Positions 43,117-51,268 of a stretch of DNA of 53,360 nucleotides are shown here, one piece after another. How positions within the stretch are numbered: the first letter of the stretch is position 1; each line of letters opens with the position of its first letter. A program made the position numbers and the translations under genes. The notes under the pieces were generated by a model that did not search any database, was not told the DNA's origin, and worked only from the letters and a program-made list of their open reading frames with translations. Source of the stretch: Anaerolineae bacterium (GTDB lineage: Bacteria > Chloroflexota > Anaerolineae > Anaerolineales > Villigracilaceae); NCBI GenBank assembly GCA_017303655.1, contig JAFLCE010000018.1, forward strand, positions 1-53,360, read 5' to 3'.

Positions 43117-43797
43117 TCAATGTGCCCCTTTTTGCTTAAAAACAGCAAAAATTGTACGGACCAAAATATTGATATCCAGCCAAATGCTGGCGCGTTCAAT
43201 ATAGGTAATGTCAAGTCGAAGACGATCATCAAACTCGAGTTGAGCTCTGCCAACGATCTGCCATAGCCCCGTCAAGCCAGGCAACACATCCAAACGCTCT
43301 GTGTGCCAAAGTTTATAGGTCTCTGACCCAAAGGATGTTGGACGTGGACCTACCAAACTCATCTCGCCTTTCAACACGTTAATCAATTGAGGAAGCTCAT
43401 CCAGACTTGTCTTTCGCAAAAACTTACCGACCTTTGTAACACGAGGATCGTTCGTGATCTTGAAATCAGGCCATTGCAACTCATTCAAATGCATGTACGT
43501 CTTCTTCAACTCTTCCGCATTGGGTACCATTGACCGGAATTTATACATACGAAATCGTTTCCCACCCTTGCCAGTCCGCAATTGAGTAAACCAGGCAGGA
43601 GCACCGGGTGAAGTCACTGTGATCAGAACCCCAATCACCAAAAGTAATGGTGCCCACAACGGCATGGATAAAAGCACAAGGGTCAAATCCATGCTTCGTT
43701 TTAAAAAATAATAAGCACCATTCTTAAACACCCTCTTATTTGGGTCAAATGAATTAATCCAGGACATTTCTTTCGTTGTAAATAGTGTCATAGTCAT
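43117..43797 (-). CDS. initiating sugar transferase (polyprenyl-phosphate glycosyl-1-phosphate transferase)
   Basis: The 226-residue protein is a short, single-membrane-segment member of the WcaJ/ExoY/WbaP catalytic family: KRSMDLTLVLLSMPLWAPLLL (helix about 34-58), FTQLRTGKGGKRFRMYKFRSM, KVGKFLRKTSLDELPQL, NVLKGEMSLVGPRP and LPGLTGLWQIVGRAQL. It transfers a sugar-1-phosphate to undecaprenyl phosphate, the first step of repeat-unit synthesis. There are two nearby ATGs (43797, 43791) and no clear ribosome site. It lies between the Wzz-GGDEF gene and the membrane GGDEF-like gene. Confidence 0.92.
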   Translation of the reverse strand: MTMTLFTTKEMSWINSFDPNKRVFKNGAYYFLKRSMDLTLVLLSMPLWAPLLLVIGVLITVTSPGAPAWFTQLRTGKGGKRFRMYKFRSMVPNAEELKKTYMHLNELQWPDFKITNDPRVTKVGKFLRKTSLDELPQLINVLKGEMSLVGPRPTSFGSETYKLWHTERLDVLPGLTGLWQIVGRAQLEFDDRLRLDITYIERASIWLDINILVRTIFAVFKQKGAH

Positions 43798-43834
43798 GTA
43801 CGATGCTCTTTAAATGTCTAAGGTAGGATAAAAC

Positions 43835-44650
43835 TCAGCTCTTCTCTGAACGTTCCCTAGCAACCAATAACAGATCTTCAAAAGTCAGCGCCTCATCAGG
43901 AAAAGCAGATGCGCCATAAGTGACATGCAACCCGGTGCGTTCTTCAACAATTTTTAGAAGGCGAACCCCTAAGGAGTTTGCACTTTCAAGATTCGTTTCA
44001 GGGCAAAGAACAATATATCGACCCACTTGGTCACGCATCAATAAGTCAGTTTGCCGGATCGCACTACTAACAGCCTGCCCAATCCGCGCATTTGAGAGAC
44101 GAGTAAGAATATCTCGTTGAAGACTTTTAAGCATTTCCTGGATGCTTTCTTCATCTTTTGGAATCGCGTTAATAATCAACAGCGATAACGGACGGTGGTA
44201 ACGGCGGCTACGTCCAAATTCTGTCTTAATGACATCACCCGCTTTTTCCAGCTCCATACCGCGGTTTGGAAAAGTACCTTGGGCAAGGATATCCATAAGG
44301 GATTCGGACCGTTCAATAGCAACAGCCAATTGATATGAAATCCAGACCCCAGCCTCTAAAAGAACCATCTCAAGTAGTACAATTTCAACATCAAGTGCTG
44401 CTGTGGTTGCACGATCAATCAGACGTAACAACGCAAAATAGATCGCACCCCAAAAAACCATCGGTATTACCACAGGCACCTTATGTAAGTAAGGCACAAA
44501 AACCATGATCGTTACTGCTAACAGCGACGTTAAGTAAAAATATGACGCAAAATTAATGATGGGCGTGTCAGAACGATCCAACAAACCCAACACTAAGATA
44601 ATAAATAAATAAAACGCAACCCAAAAAAAAGATCTACGAAGATCGCTCAA
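43835..44650 (-). CDS. membrane protein with degenerate GGDEF-like domain
   Basis: The 271-residue product has three or four N-terminal hydrophobic segments (about 8-24, 35-54, 59-78, 88-112). A cytoplasmic domain follows with EFGRSRRYHRPLSLLIINAI (about 144-163), RQTDLLMRDQVGRYIVLCPET (199-219) and VTYGASAFPDEALTFEDLLLVAR (243-265). The last two align by eye with the GGDEF strand-turn-strand and the C-terminal Gva-yp-e-eLL-AD part of diguanylate cyclases. The signature GGDEF is replaced by residues around DQVGRY, so it is probably inactive. The start is TTG at 44650, supported by GGAGAAGG seven bases upstream. It heads the minus-strand polysaccharide cluster. Confidence 0.7.
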   Translation of the reverse strand: MSDLRRSFFWVAFYLFIILVLGLLDRSDTPIINFASYFYLTSLLAVTIMVFVPYLHKVPVVIPMVFWGAIYFALLRLIDRATTAALDVEIVLLEMVLLEAGVWISYQLAVAIERSESLMDILAQGTFPNRGMELEKAGDVIKTEFGRSRRYHRPLSLLIINAIPKDEESIQEMLKSLQRDILTRLSNARIGQAVSSAIRQTDLLMRDQVGRYIVLCPETNLESANSLGVRLLKIVEERTGLHVTYGASAFPDEALTFEDLLLVARERSEKS

Positions 44651-44828
44651 GTGACTACCTTCTCCAACTAGATGAAAAAATAATTAGGCGTACTCATTGA
44701 ATTTTAACATGAATCAAGGTTTCTTACCTTTCGTAATCTTATCAAAGATATAAGTCGTTCCATATCCCCAAAAAGGGTCACAAGACCGGGAAATGGGTAG
44801 AAAACATACCAGGATGTATAATCAAATC

Positions 44829-45470
44829 ATGAAAAAGATACCCTTCTTTTTAATACTCGCACTCCTTTTATCCTCATGTGACCTGTGGAAAATTGCCCCG
44901 CAACCGTTCCCGGTCCAATCTCCGGTACCAACATTTACTCCCGCCATCATTACTGCGACGCCCTTCATCATCCCGCCGCCTGGGTTGGATTTCTCCCCCA
45001 CTCCCATTGGGATAATAACCCTGCCCCCCTCGCCTCTACCTTCGACGGTTACGGCTGAGCCGCCCACTCAAACCGCCACCCAGCCGATAGTTCAAGCGGT
45101 TGTCGTCGACATTCTCGGTTGCAATACCAGCATAGACATTTCACATGGCATGGGAGAAGTAACAAATGCCTATGTAACCATCAAAAATACCGGCAATGTT
45201 GACCTTCCCAATGCGTGTGCTTTACTTCGGGCAATTGACGAAGACCGCGAACACCCTGATAAAGAGGTTTGTGTCACAAATCTGCCTGCTCAATACCAAG
45301 TTACACAAAAATTGACAGTAGACTCACAATACCAAGCCGACACAATCATTCAGGTAGATGTGACCTCGAACGGCACAATCTTGCTGCGAGTAGACAAACA
45401 ATCCTGCCGCGACATCAGCCTGATCGGCGGCGCGCCAACCGACACCGGCGTTGTTAAACCACTTCAGTAG
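44829..45470 (+). CDS. secreted lipoprotein with Pro/Thr-rich linker
   Basis: Start at 44829 (MKKIPFFL; the frame opens at 44793), giving 213 residues. The signal peptide ends in the lipobox LLSSC. A linker of about 70 residues rich in Pro, Thr and Ile follows, then a beta-rich domain with TNAYVTIKNTGNVDLPNACALL, as in CARDB/FxLYD-like modules, and two more cysteines (EVCVTN, KQSCRDI). It is anchored outside the membrane; its function is unknown. Many Chloroflexota lipoproteins share this linker style. It is divergent from the polysaccharide cluster, with about 178 bases between them. Confidence 0.7.
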   Translation: MKKIPFFLILALLLSSCDLWKIAPQPFPVQSPVPTFTPAIITATPFIIPPPGLDFSPTPIGIITLPPSPLPSTVTAEPPTQTATQPIVQAVVVDILGCNTSIDISHGMGEVTNAYVTIKNTGNVDLPNACALLRAIDEDREHPDKEVCVTNLPAQYQVTQKLTVDSQYQADTIIQVDVTSNGTILLRVDKQSCRDISLIGGAPTDTGVVKPLQ

Positions 45471-45500
45471 TGAATGTATGCTTGAAACTCAGGAGAAATC

Positions 45501-46079
45501 ATGGCGATCAAACCCAAGCTCAACCCCGATGAAATGCTTCAACAAGAATTTGAGTACATCACCCAAAACGCCTTTCAAGCCAATGAAGATCGGTCTCGGG
45601 TCACTTCGTTTTATCTTGTTGCAGTAGGTTCGTTTGTTGCCGCCATTTTAGGGACTGGATTTGAAACAGGCAGGTCGATCATCTCCGTCGCCTTTTTCGT
45701 TCTGTTCGCCGCATTGACGGTGATGGGGGCATTGACCATTGCTCAATTGGCTCGTCTGCGGGCTTCCTGGCACGAAGCGGTAGAAGCGATGAACCAGATC
45801 AAAGAATTTTATATAAAAGCCCATCCTGAGGTGGAACCGGCTTTTAAGTGGCGTACAAAAGGAATTCCGCCAACGAATAAAGCCTTCAGCATTGCCAATC
45901 TCATCGCTGTGGAAGTCGCTATGCTAAGCGCATTAACCGCAGGCGCTGGTATCTTTTTTCTATTTTCATTTCTCGGTAGTGCAGGTTGGTTGATCTGGAT
46001 CGCTGTTATCGTCAGCATTATTTTTGGATTTATCGCCCAATGGAATTGGTATATCTATCTACTTGTAGATAATCAATAG
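45501..46079 (+). CDS. hypothetical membrane protein
   Basis: The 192-residue protein has an acidic N-terminal segment (about 1-38), two helices (about 41-57 and 64-86), a soluble helical loop with KEFYIKAHPEVEPAFKWRTKG, and two more helices (about 137-155 and 160-190). AGGAG precedes the ATG. The family is not recognised. It lies 30 bases after the lipoprotein gene and nine bases before the FMN-binding protein gene, suggesting one transcript. Confidence 0.7.
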   Translation: MAIKPKLNPDEMLQQEFEYITQNAFQANEDRSRVTSFYLVAVGSFVAAILGTGFETGRSIISVAFFVLFAALTVMGALTIAQLARLRASWHEAVEAMNQIKEFYIKAHPEVEPAFKWRTKGIPPTNKAFSIANLIAVEVAMLSALTAGAGIFFLFSFLGSAGWLIWIAVIVSIIFGFIAQWNWYIYLLVDNQ

Positions 46080-46088
46080 GAATTCATC

Positions 46089-46679
46089 ATGCCCAGAGAC
46101 TACATCGGACAAAACCCAACTGCCTTTCAGCGCAGGCCACACCTGACCAAGGATGATGCTTGGATCCGCGGATTTTTGAAAACCGCAAAGGTCGGTCACT
46201 TTGCCACGACGATAGACGGGCAAGCCTTCATCAACCCCACCACCTTTTGGTACGACGAGGAAAATCATCAGATCGTTTTTCATTCCAACCTTACAGGGAG
46301 AATCCGCTCAAATTTGGAGACCAACCCCAAAGTCAGTATGGAGGCGAGCGAGTTGGGGCAGATGCTGCCCTCCAATGTCGCATTGGAGTTCTCGCTCCAG
46401 TATCGCAGTGTCCTCGTCTTCGGTACTGCCAGAGTTGTAACCAATCCCGAGGAGGCGCGTAGATTGTTGTATGGCTTGATCGAAAAATATTTCTCGGAAC
46501 TAAAAGCCGGGCAGGAATATCGCGAGATCAGCGAGAAGGAATTACGCGCCACCTCAGTATACGCGATCAAGATAGAGGAATGGAGCGGCAAGGAAAATTG
46601 GGAAGAGCGCGCCGACCAAAGCGATGAGTGGCAGCCGCTTGATGAAAAATGGTTTGAATATTACAGGAAGAATTCCTGA
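46089..46679 (+). CDS. pyridoxamine 5'-phosphate oxidase-family FMN-binding protein
   Basis: The 196-residue protein has the split-barrel flavin fold: KTAKVGHFATTIDGQAFINPTTFWYDEE (about 34-61), IVFHSNLTGRIRSNLETNPKVSMEAS, a strand with LEFSLQYRSVLVFGTARVV, and the C-terminal YAIKIEEWSGKENW. The HFATT and H-x-(N/A)-L-T-G-R segments are where FMN or F420 binds. It may be a heme-degrading, F420 or flavin reductase-like enzyme; pyridoxal synthesis is less likely given the short, divergent sequence. Confidence 0.85.
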   Translation: MPRDYIGQNPTAFQRRPHLTKDDAWIRGFLKTAKVGHFATTIDGQAFINPTTFWYDEENHQIVFHSNLTGRIRSNLETNPKVSMEASELGQMLPSNVALEFSLQYRSVLVFGTARVVTNPEEARRLLYGLIEKYFSELKAGQEYREISEKELRATSVYAIKIEEWSGKENWEERADQSDEWQPLDEKWFEYYRKNS

Positions 46680-46689
46680 AAGGATAGAA

Positions 46690-46938
46690 ATGAACGAAAA
46701 AACTCGTACTGAAGAATTCCGCGTGGATGGCGAGAAGATTGTCGCCAAGATCAAGGAATTGCTGCACGAAGGCAACATCCGCCGTGTGATCATCAAAGAT
46801 AAGGATGGCAAAAGCCTGCTTGAGATTCCCGTCACCTTTGGCGTGGTGGGCGTTTTGCTCGCGCCGCAATTGGCTGCGCTTGCCGCCGTCGCCGCTGTGT
46901 TGACCGAAGCCACAGTAGTCGTAGAGAAATCGGAGTAA
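46690..46938 (+). CDS. DUF4342 domain protein
   Basis: The 82-residue protein starts at 46690 behind AGGA; the frame is open to 46624, but that overlaps the previous gene. The sequence KIVAKIKELLHEGNIRRVIIKDKDGKS is followed by the hydrophobic VTFGVVGVLLAPQLAALAAVAAVLTEATVVVE, the pattern of DUF4342. That family joins a UBA-like or helix-turn-helix segment to a membrane-associated helix pair. Function is unknown. It is closely spaced with the following methyltransferase gene. Confidence 0.75.
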   Translation: MNEKTRTEEFRVDGEKIVAKIKELLHEGNIRRVIIKDKDGKSLLEIPVTFGVVGVLLAPQLAALAAVAAVLTEATVVVEKSE

Positions 46939-46940
46939 CT

Positions 46941-47519
46941 ATGAGCATCTTTGAAATCATATTCTGGTTTGCGATCATCGTGGAAATGACGATCCGCGCG
47001 CCGATCAACAAAAAACGCAAGCAGGAAAAGATGAGTGAGCAAAATGTCTCGACTCAGGAAAAGGTCATCCTCTTCCTTTTATTGATCGGGATGTTTATCC
47101 TGCCGCTTATTTATTCAGCATCCTCCTGGCTGGATTTTGCAAGTTACAGTCTCCCCGCATGGGCAGGCTGGCTGGGAGTAGCTCTTCTATTGGGTGCACT
47201 CTTTGTTTTCTGGCGCGCCCATGCTGACCTTGGCTTGAACTGGTCGCCGTCGTTGGAGATTCGTGAAAAGCATGAGTTGATTACCAAAGGCATTTACGGC
47301 ATCATCCGACACCCCATGTATGCCTCACAATGGTTATGGGTCATTGCCCAGCCCTTGCTGCTGCAAAATTGGGTTGCGGGATTTGCGAATCTGCTTATCT
47401 TCATCCCTTTCTACATGCTGCGAGTACAGGCAGAGGAACAAATGATGATTAACAAGTTCGGCGATCAATATCGCGATTACATGAAACGCACCGGCGGAGT
47501 TCTGCCGAAGATGGGCTAA
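46941..47519 (+). CDS. isoprenylcysteine carboxyl methyltransferase (ICMT/PEMT) family protein
   Basis: The 192-residue integral membrane protein has about five hydrophobic segments and the C-terminal methyltransferase signature: [23 protein letters not shown] (about 111-133) and [21 protein letters not shown] (about 168-188). The RHP and E-E pairs bind S-adenosylmethionine. Bacterial members methylate unknown lipids or small molecules. The ATG at 46941 directly follows the DUF4342 stop with GGAG five bases before it; an internal ATG at 47031 also has an AGGA, but it would remove the first helix. Confidence 0.82.
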   Translation: MSIFEIIFWFAIIVEMTIRAPINKKRKQEKMSEQNVSTQEKVILFLLLIGMFILPLIYSASSWLDFASYSLPAWAGWLGVALLLGALFVFWRAHADLGLNWSPSLEIREKHELITKGIYGIIRHPMYASQWLWVIAQPLLLQNWVAGFANLLIFIPFYMLRVQAEEQMMINKFGDQYRDYMKRTGGVLPKMG

Positions 47520-47524
47520 GTGGA

Positions 47525-47944
47525 ATGAAATCGTATCGCAAAGAACTATGGTTCAACCTCCCCTCCCGCCGCGGATTTGTCAACATCACCTCCCAAGTGG
47601 AAGAAGCCCTTCGTGAAAGCGAAATAAAAGAAGGGCTTTGTTTGGTGAACGCCATGCACATCACCGCCTCGGTCTTCATCAACGACGACGAGAGCGGACT
47701 GCATCACGATTATGAAAAATGGCTGGAGCGCATTGCTCCGCACGAACCTATCAACGGCTACCGCCATAACGACACGGGCGAAGATAATGCAGACGCGCAT
47801 ATGAAACGTCAGGTGATGGGACGAGAAGTGGTCGTGGCAGTCACGAACGGTCAGCTTGATTTTGGAACGTGGGAACAGATCTTTTACGGTGAATTCGACG
47901 GCAAGAGAAAGAAGCGCGTTCTGGTTAAGATCATAGGAGAGTGA
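47525..47944 (+). CDS. secondary thiamine-phosphate synthase-family protein (YjbQ, UPF0047)
   Basis: The 139-residue protein has the family blocks [70 protein letters not shown], and [31 protein letters not shown]. The histidine and aspartate cluster binds a metal in solved structures, and some members rescue thiamine phosphate synthase mutants. It is cytoplasmic. It lies five bases after the methyltransferase gene. Confidence 0.9.
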   Translation: MKSYRKELWFNLPSRRGFVNITSQVEEALRESEIKEGLCLVNAMHITASVFINDDESGLHHDYEKWLERIAPHEPINGYRHNDTGEDNADAHMKRQVMGREVVVAVTNGQLDFGTWEQIFYGEFDGKRKKRVLVKIIGE

Positions 47945-47946
47945 CG

Positions 47947-48801
47947 ATGGAAAAAAGACGTTTTGGGCGCACAGGACATGAAAGCACAGTAGCCATCTTC
48001 GGCGCGGCGGCATTCTGGCAGATCGAGCAGAAGGAAGCCGACCGCGTAATGGAAATGGTCATTGATGCGGGAATTAATCATATTGATGTCGCCCCATCCT
48101 ATGGGCAGGCTGAATTGCGTGTCAGTCCGTGGATGAAGACCGAACGCAAACGTTTTTTCCTTGGTTGCAAAACCACGGAGCGCACAAAAGAAGGAGCATG
48201 GCGTGAAATGCACGAGTCGCTCGAACGATTGCATACCGCATCATTCGACCTCTATCAATGTCACGCTGTGACGACCTTCGATGAATTAGATGCCATCTTT
48301 GCCAAAGGCGGAGCCATCGAAGCGATGGTGGCAGCCCGCGAACAAGGGCTAACAAAATACATCGGCATTACTGGTCATGGGGTGGATGCGCCGAAGATCT
48401 ATCTCGAAGCCCTGCGTCGCTTTGATTTTGACTCTGTTCTCTTCCCTATAAATTTCGTTCAAATGGCAATGCCCGAATACCGCAGCACCACTGAAGAATT
48501 GATCTCCACCTGCAAAGCAAAAGAGGTTGGCACCATGATCATCAAATCGATCACTAAAGGTCCATGGGGTGATAAACCCAAAACTGCCACCACCTGGTAT
48601 GAACCCTTTGATAAGATGGATGAGATCCAACGCGGCATTGATTTTGTACTCTCGCATGATGTTACCGGGGTCTGCACGGCTGGGGATATCAACATCCTGC
48701 CGATGGTCATTCAGGCGTGCGAAAACTTTACGCCGCTCAACGAGCAAGAACAGGAAGATATGATCAAAAGCGGTTCACAATTCGAAGCTTTATTCAAATA
48801 A
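47947..48801 (+). CDS. aldo/keto reductase
   Basis: The ATG at 47947 follows AGGAG; a GTG two codons upstream would overlap the previous stop. The 284-residue protein begins KRRFGRTGHESTVAIFG and has the catalytic tetrad candidates Asp and Tyr in HIDVAPSYGQAELR, Lys in FFLGCKTTER and His in LYQCHAVTT. It is a cytoplasmic NAD(P)H-dependent oxidoreductase with a TIM barrel. The C-terminal CTAGDINILPMVIQACENF matches the cofactor phosphate region loosely. The substrate is unknown. Confidence 0.9.
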   Translation: MEKRRFGRTGHESTVAIFGAAAFWQIEQKEADRVMEMVIDAGINHIDVAPSYGQAELRVSPWMKTERKRFFLGCKTTERTKEGAWREMHESLERLHTASFDLYQCHAVTTFDELDAIFAKGGAIEAMVAAREQGLTKYIGITGHGVDAPKIYLEALRRFDFDSVLFPINFVQMAMPEYRSTTEELISTCKAKEVGTMIIKSITKGPWGDKPKTATTWYEPFDKMDEIQRGIDFVLSHDVTGVCTAGDINILPMVIQACENFTPLNEQEQEDMIKSGSQFEALFK

Positions 48802-48812
48802 AAGAGGATCAA

Positions 48813-49337
48813 ATGAATTTAAAAAATAAAACAATTGCAATGCTTGTCGCTGAAGGGGTTGAAGATTACGAATACTTCGTCCCGATGATGCGGTTGCAGG
48901 AGGAAGGCGCGAAGGTACTCACTGCCGCCTTGGAACTAAAACCGATCAAGGGGAAAAACGGATTAACGATCACGCCGGATACATTAATAGAATCGCTTAA
49001 CGCAGATGATTTGTTTTCGATCGTCATCCCTGGCGGCTGGGCTCCGGATAAATTACGCAGGTACGACGCTGTAAAAAATCTTGTAAAGAAAATGGACGAT
49101 GCCAATAAGATCGTTGGCATTATTTGCCACGGCGGCTCCACTGCGGTTTCGGCAGGTATCATCAAAAAAGGTCAGCGCGTCACCGGCTCGATCGGCATCA
49201 AGGATGATCTTGTTAACGTTGGCGGAGTCTGGACGGATGAAGCTGCCTTCCGCGAAGGCAACCAGGTTTGGGGGCGGGTGGTGGCGGATATTCCCGACTT
49301 CAACCGTGAATTAGTCAAGGCGTTAGTCGAGGGGTAA
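48813..49337 (+). CDS. DJ-1/PfpI-family protein
   Basis: Start at 48813 behind AGAGGAT, giving 174 residues. The fold signatures are IAMLVAEGVEDYEYFVPMMRLQEEGAKV (E in the first loop), FSIVIPGGWAPDKLRR and the nucleophile elbow IICHGGSTAVSAG, where the cysteine is kept but the usual G-P-W after it is G-G-S. Members are proteases, glyoxalases or deglycases; the altered elbow makes activity uncertain. The gene ends 15 bases inside the convergent phosphatase gene. Confidence 0.85.
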   Translation: MNLKNKTIAMLVAEGVEDYEYFVPMMRLQEEGAKVLTAALELKPIKGKNGLTITPDTLIESLNADDLFSIVIPGGWAPDKLRRYDAVKNLVKKMDDANKIVGIICHGGSTAVSAGIIKKGQRVTGSIGIKDDLVNVGGVWTDEAAFREGNQVWGRVVADIPDFNRELVKALVEG

Positions 49338-50138
49338 AGGTTCGCGCTTCATCGTGGATGGGATGGGGACATCCAGCAGATTCAACACCGTCGGTGCGAT
49401 CTGCAAATGCGAGATGACCTGACCCGTATCGCCTCTTCCCTTAAAGGACGGCTGAATCACGTAAAAGGGAACTTCCCTTTGCTCGGGCGTGGTGCCGCCA
49501 TGTCCACCATCGGCATTGATGCCGTGATCACCGGTCACGAAAATTGTGTATCCACGCTCGCGCCATTCCATCAGGAGTGGCGCGAGTTTTGAATCTTGGT
49601 AAATCGCATGATTGCGATATTCCTTCGTGTCGGAACCGAAGGTCTCGCCGTGATAGTCCATGCCCATTGGGTGAAGCAGAAGATAATCAGGTGAATACTT
49701 ACGGACGAGATGAGCAGCCGTATTGAAAAGCTCAATGTCGGGGTATTCATCCTGCGTGTAAAAACGTCCGTGTTGGATGTTGAGTTTTTCATCGTCCACT
49801 TCCCTATCGTCGATAGCATCATAGGGAGCACGGTTGTACAACTCAGAATACCAGTAATACGCCGCGGCGGCGGTTACTTTACCTGCTTCGCGTATTGATC
49901 GAAAGATATTGGGCTGATTGGAAAGTCTCACGATCGAATTGGCAACGATGCCATTCTCGCTGGAGGGAATGCCGGTATGAATGGTCTCATACATCGGGCG
50001 GGACATACTCGGCAACTCGCCAATGATCTTATACAGGCTCGCTTTTTTGTACTCTACCAAATGCCCAAGATAGCCCATTTTGGCAACCGCTGTGTCGTAG
50101 CGCAAAGCATCAGATAAAACAAGAATGACTTTGTTCAT
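49323..50138 (-). CDS. alkaline phosphatase-superfamily hydrolase (nucleotide pyrophosphatase/phosphodiesterase-like)
   Basis: The 271-residue protein has the binuclear metal residues of the family: D in VLSDALRYD (about 9), a Ser/Thr nucleophile region PSMSRPMYETIHTG, D and H in HPMGMDYHGE, D and H in VTGDHGINADGGHGG, and the last H in that segment. There is no signal peptide. It lies downstream of the ABC importer operon on the same strand, separated by a terminator at 50153. It might process an imported phosphoester. Its 3' end overlaps the convergent DJ-1 gene by 15 bases. Confidence 0.85.
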   Translation of the reverse strand: MNKVILVLSDALRYDTAVAKMGYLGHLVEYKKASLYKIIGELPSMSRPMYETIHTGIPSSENGIVANSIVRLSNQPNIFRSIREAGKVTAAAAYYWYSELYNRAPYDAIDDREVDDEKLNIQHGRFYTQDEYPDIELFNTAAHLVRKYSPDYLLLHPMGMDYHGETFGSDTKEYRNHAIYQDSKLAPLLMEWRERGYTIFVTGDHGINADGGHGGTTPEQREVPFYVIQPSFKGRGDTGQVISHLQIAPTVLNLLDVPIPSTMKREPLPLD

Positions 50139-50152
50139 GATTACCTCAATAA

Positions 50153-50185
50153 AAAAATCGGAAGTCTTCGAGACTTCCGATTTTT
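50153..50185 (-). terminator. intrinsic terminator after the ABC ATPase gene
   Basis: A perfect stem (core ATCGGAAGTCT at 50157-50167 with AGACTTCCGAT at 50171-50181) is extended by A-T pairs. On the minus strand it ends in a T-run. It separates the ABC transporter operon from the phosphatase gene. Confidence 0.85.
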
Positions 50186-50195
50186 CAACTAAAGA

Positions 50196-51257
50196 TTATT
50201 CATCCAAAACCAGAACCGCTTCTTTTGAGCAGGTCACCTGCTGTTTGGAGCCGAGCTTGGGCAGTTCCAGGAATGGATTGTTGAAGGTGTCCATGTTGAA
50301 CTTTGAATTCCCAATTTTGACTTGAATACGCACCACCGAGCCAAGAAAAGTGATGTTCTCGATTGAGCAGTCGAGCACGTTATCCTTTTTGATCTCGGAG
50401 GCGAAACTGAAACGCTCTGGACGAATCGAGATGCGGATGGCGTCGCCCTTCTTGCGGGATTTAATATCGGTCGCGGTAATGAATTGCACTCCGTCCACGG
50501 TCACTAAACCTTTGGCAGGGTCGAGGACTTCTGCTTTGGCAGTGTTGAGTGAGCCGACAAAATTTGCCGCAAATTGTGTTTGTGGGAAGTTGTAAATTTC
50601 AAAGGGTGTCCCCACCTGTTCCATTCTTCCCTGGCTCATCACCACGATGCGGTCTGAGAGTGAGAGAGCTTCTTCCTGATCGTGGGTGACGTAAATTGTG
50701 GTGATGCCCAGCTTCTGTTGAATGGCGCGAATTTCAGTCCGCAAGGAAACGCGAATCTTTGCATCCAGTGCAGAGAGAGGTTCGTCGAGTAGCAGGACTT
50801 CAGGGCTGATCGCCAGTGCGCGGGCAAGCGCTACACGCTGCTGTTGACCGCCCGATAACTGATACGGATAGCGGCTGGCGAATTTGTCCATTTGAATAAG
50901 CGCCAACATTTCGCTCACCCGCTGGTCAATAAAAGTTTTTTCTTTTTGGGCAATCTTCAAACCGTAGCCAACATTTTGAGCAACAGTCATGTTTGGGAAG
51001 AGAGCATATGACTGGAACACCATACCAACATTGCGCTTATTGGGCGGCACATTGGTGAGATCTTTGCCGTTGATGGTGATCGAACCTGAAGTAGGGGTTT
51101 CAAACCCAGCCACCATGCGCAAAGTGGTTGTCTTGCCGCATCCGGAAGGACCGAGGAAGGAGACAAATTCGCCCTGCTTCACAGTAAGGTTGAAATCTTC
51201 CACGGCGACGAAGTTGGTGAAGGATTTATGAATATGAGTGAGTTCAAGATGGGTCAT
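50196..51257 (-). CDS. ABC importer ATP-binding protein (spermidine/putrescine-iron type)
   Basis: The 353-residue protein has Walker A GPSGCGKTT (about 36-44), the Q-loop SYALFPNMTVAQNVGYGL, signature LSGGQQQRVALARAL and Walker B VLLLDEPLSALDAKIR with HDQEEALSLSDR. A C-terminal TOBE domain follows (about 270-350). This is the PotA/FbpC/PhnT type that powers import with two permeases and a binding protein, encoded directly upstream. The substrate class (polyamine, iron or phosphonate) is not decided by the ATPase. Confidence 0.93.
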   Translation of the reverse strand: MTHLELTHIHKSFTNFVAVEDFNLTVKQGEFVSFLGPSGCGKTTTLRMVAGFETPTSGSITINGKDLTNVPPNKRNVGMVFQSYALFPNMTVAQNVGYGLKIAQKEKTFIDQRVSEMLALIQMDKFASRYPYQLSGGQQQRVALARALAISPEVLLLDEPLSALDAKIRVSLRTEIRAIQQKLGITTIYVTHDQEEALSLSDRIVVMSQGRMEQVGTPFEIYNFPQTQFAANFVGSLNTAKAEVLDPAKGLVTVDGVQFITATDIKSRKKGDAIRISIRPERFSFASEIKKDNVLDCSIENITFLGSVVRIQVKIGNSKFNMDTFNNPFLELPKLGSKQQVTCSKEAVLVLDE

Positions 51258-51268
51258 GGGAATTGTCC

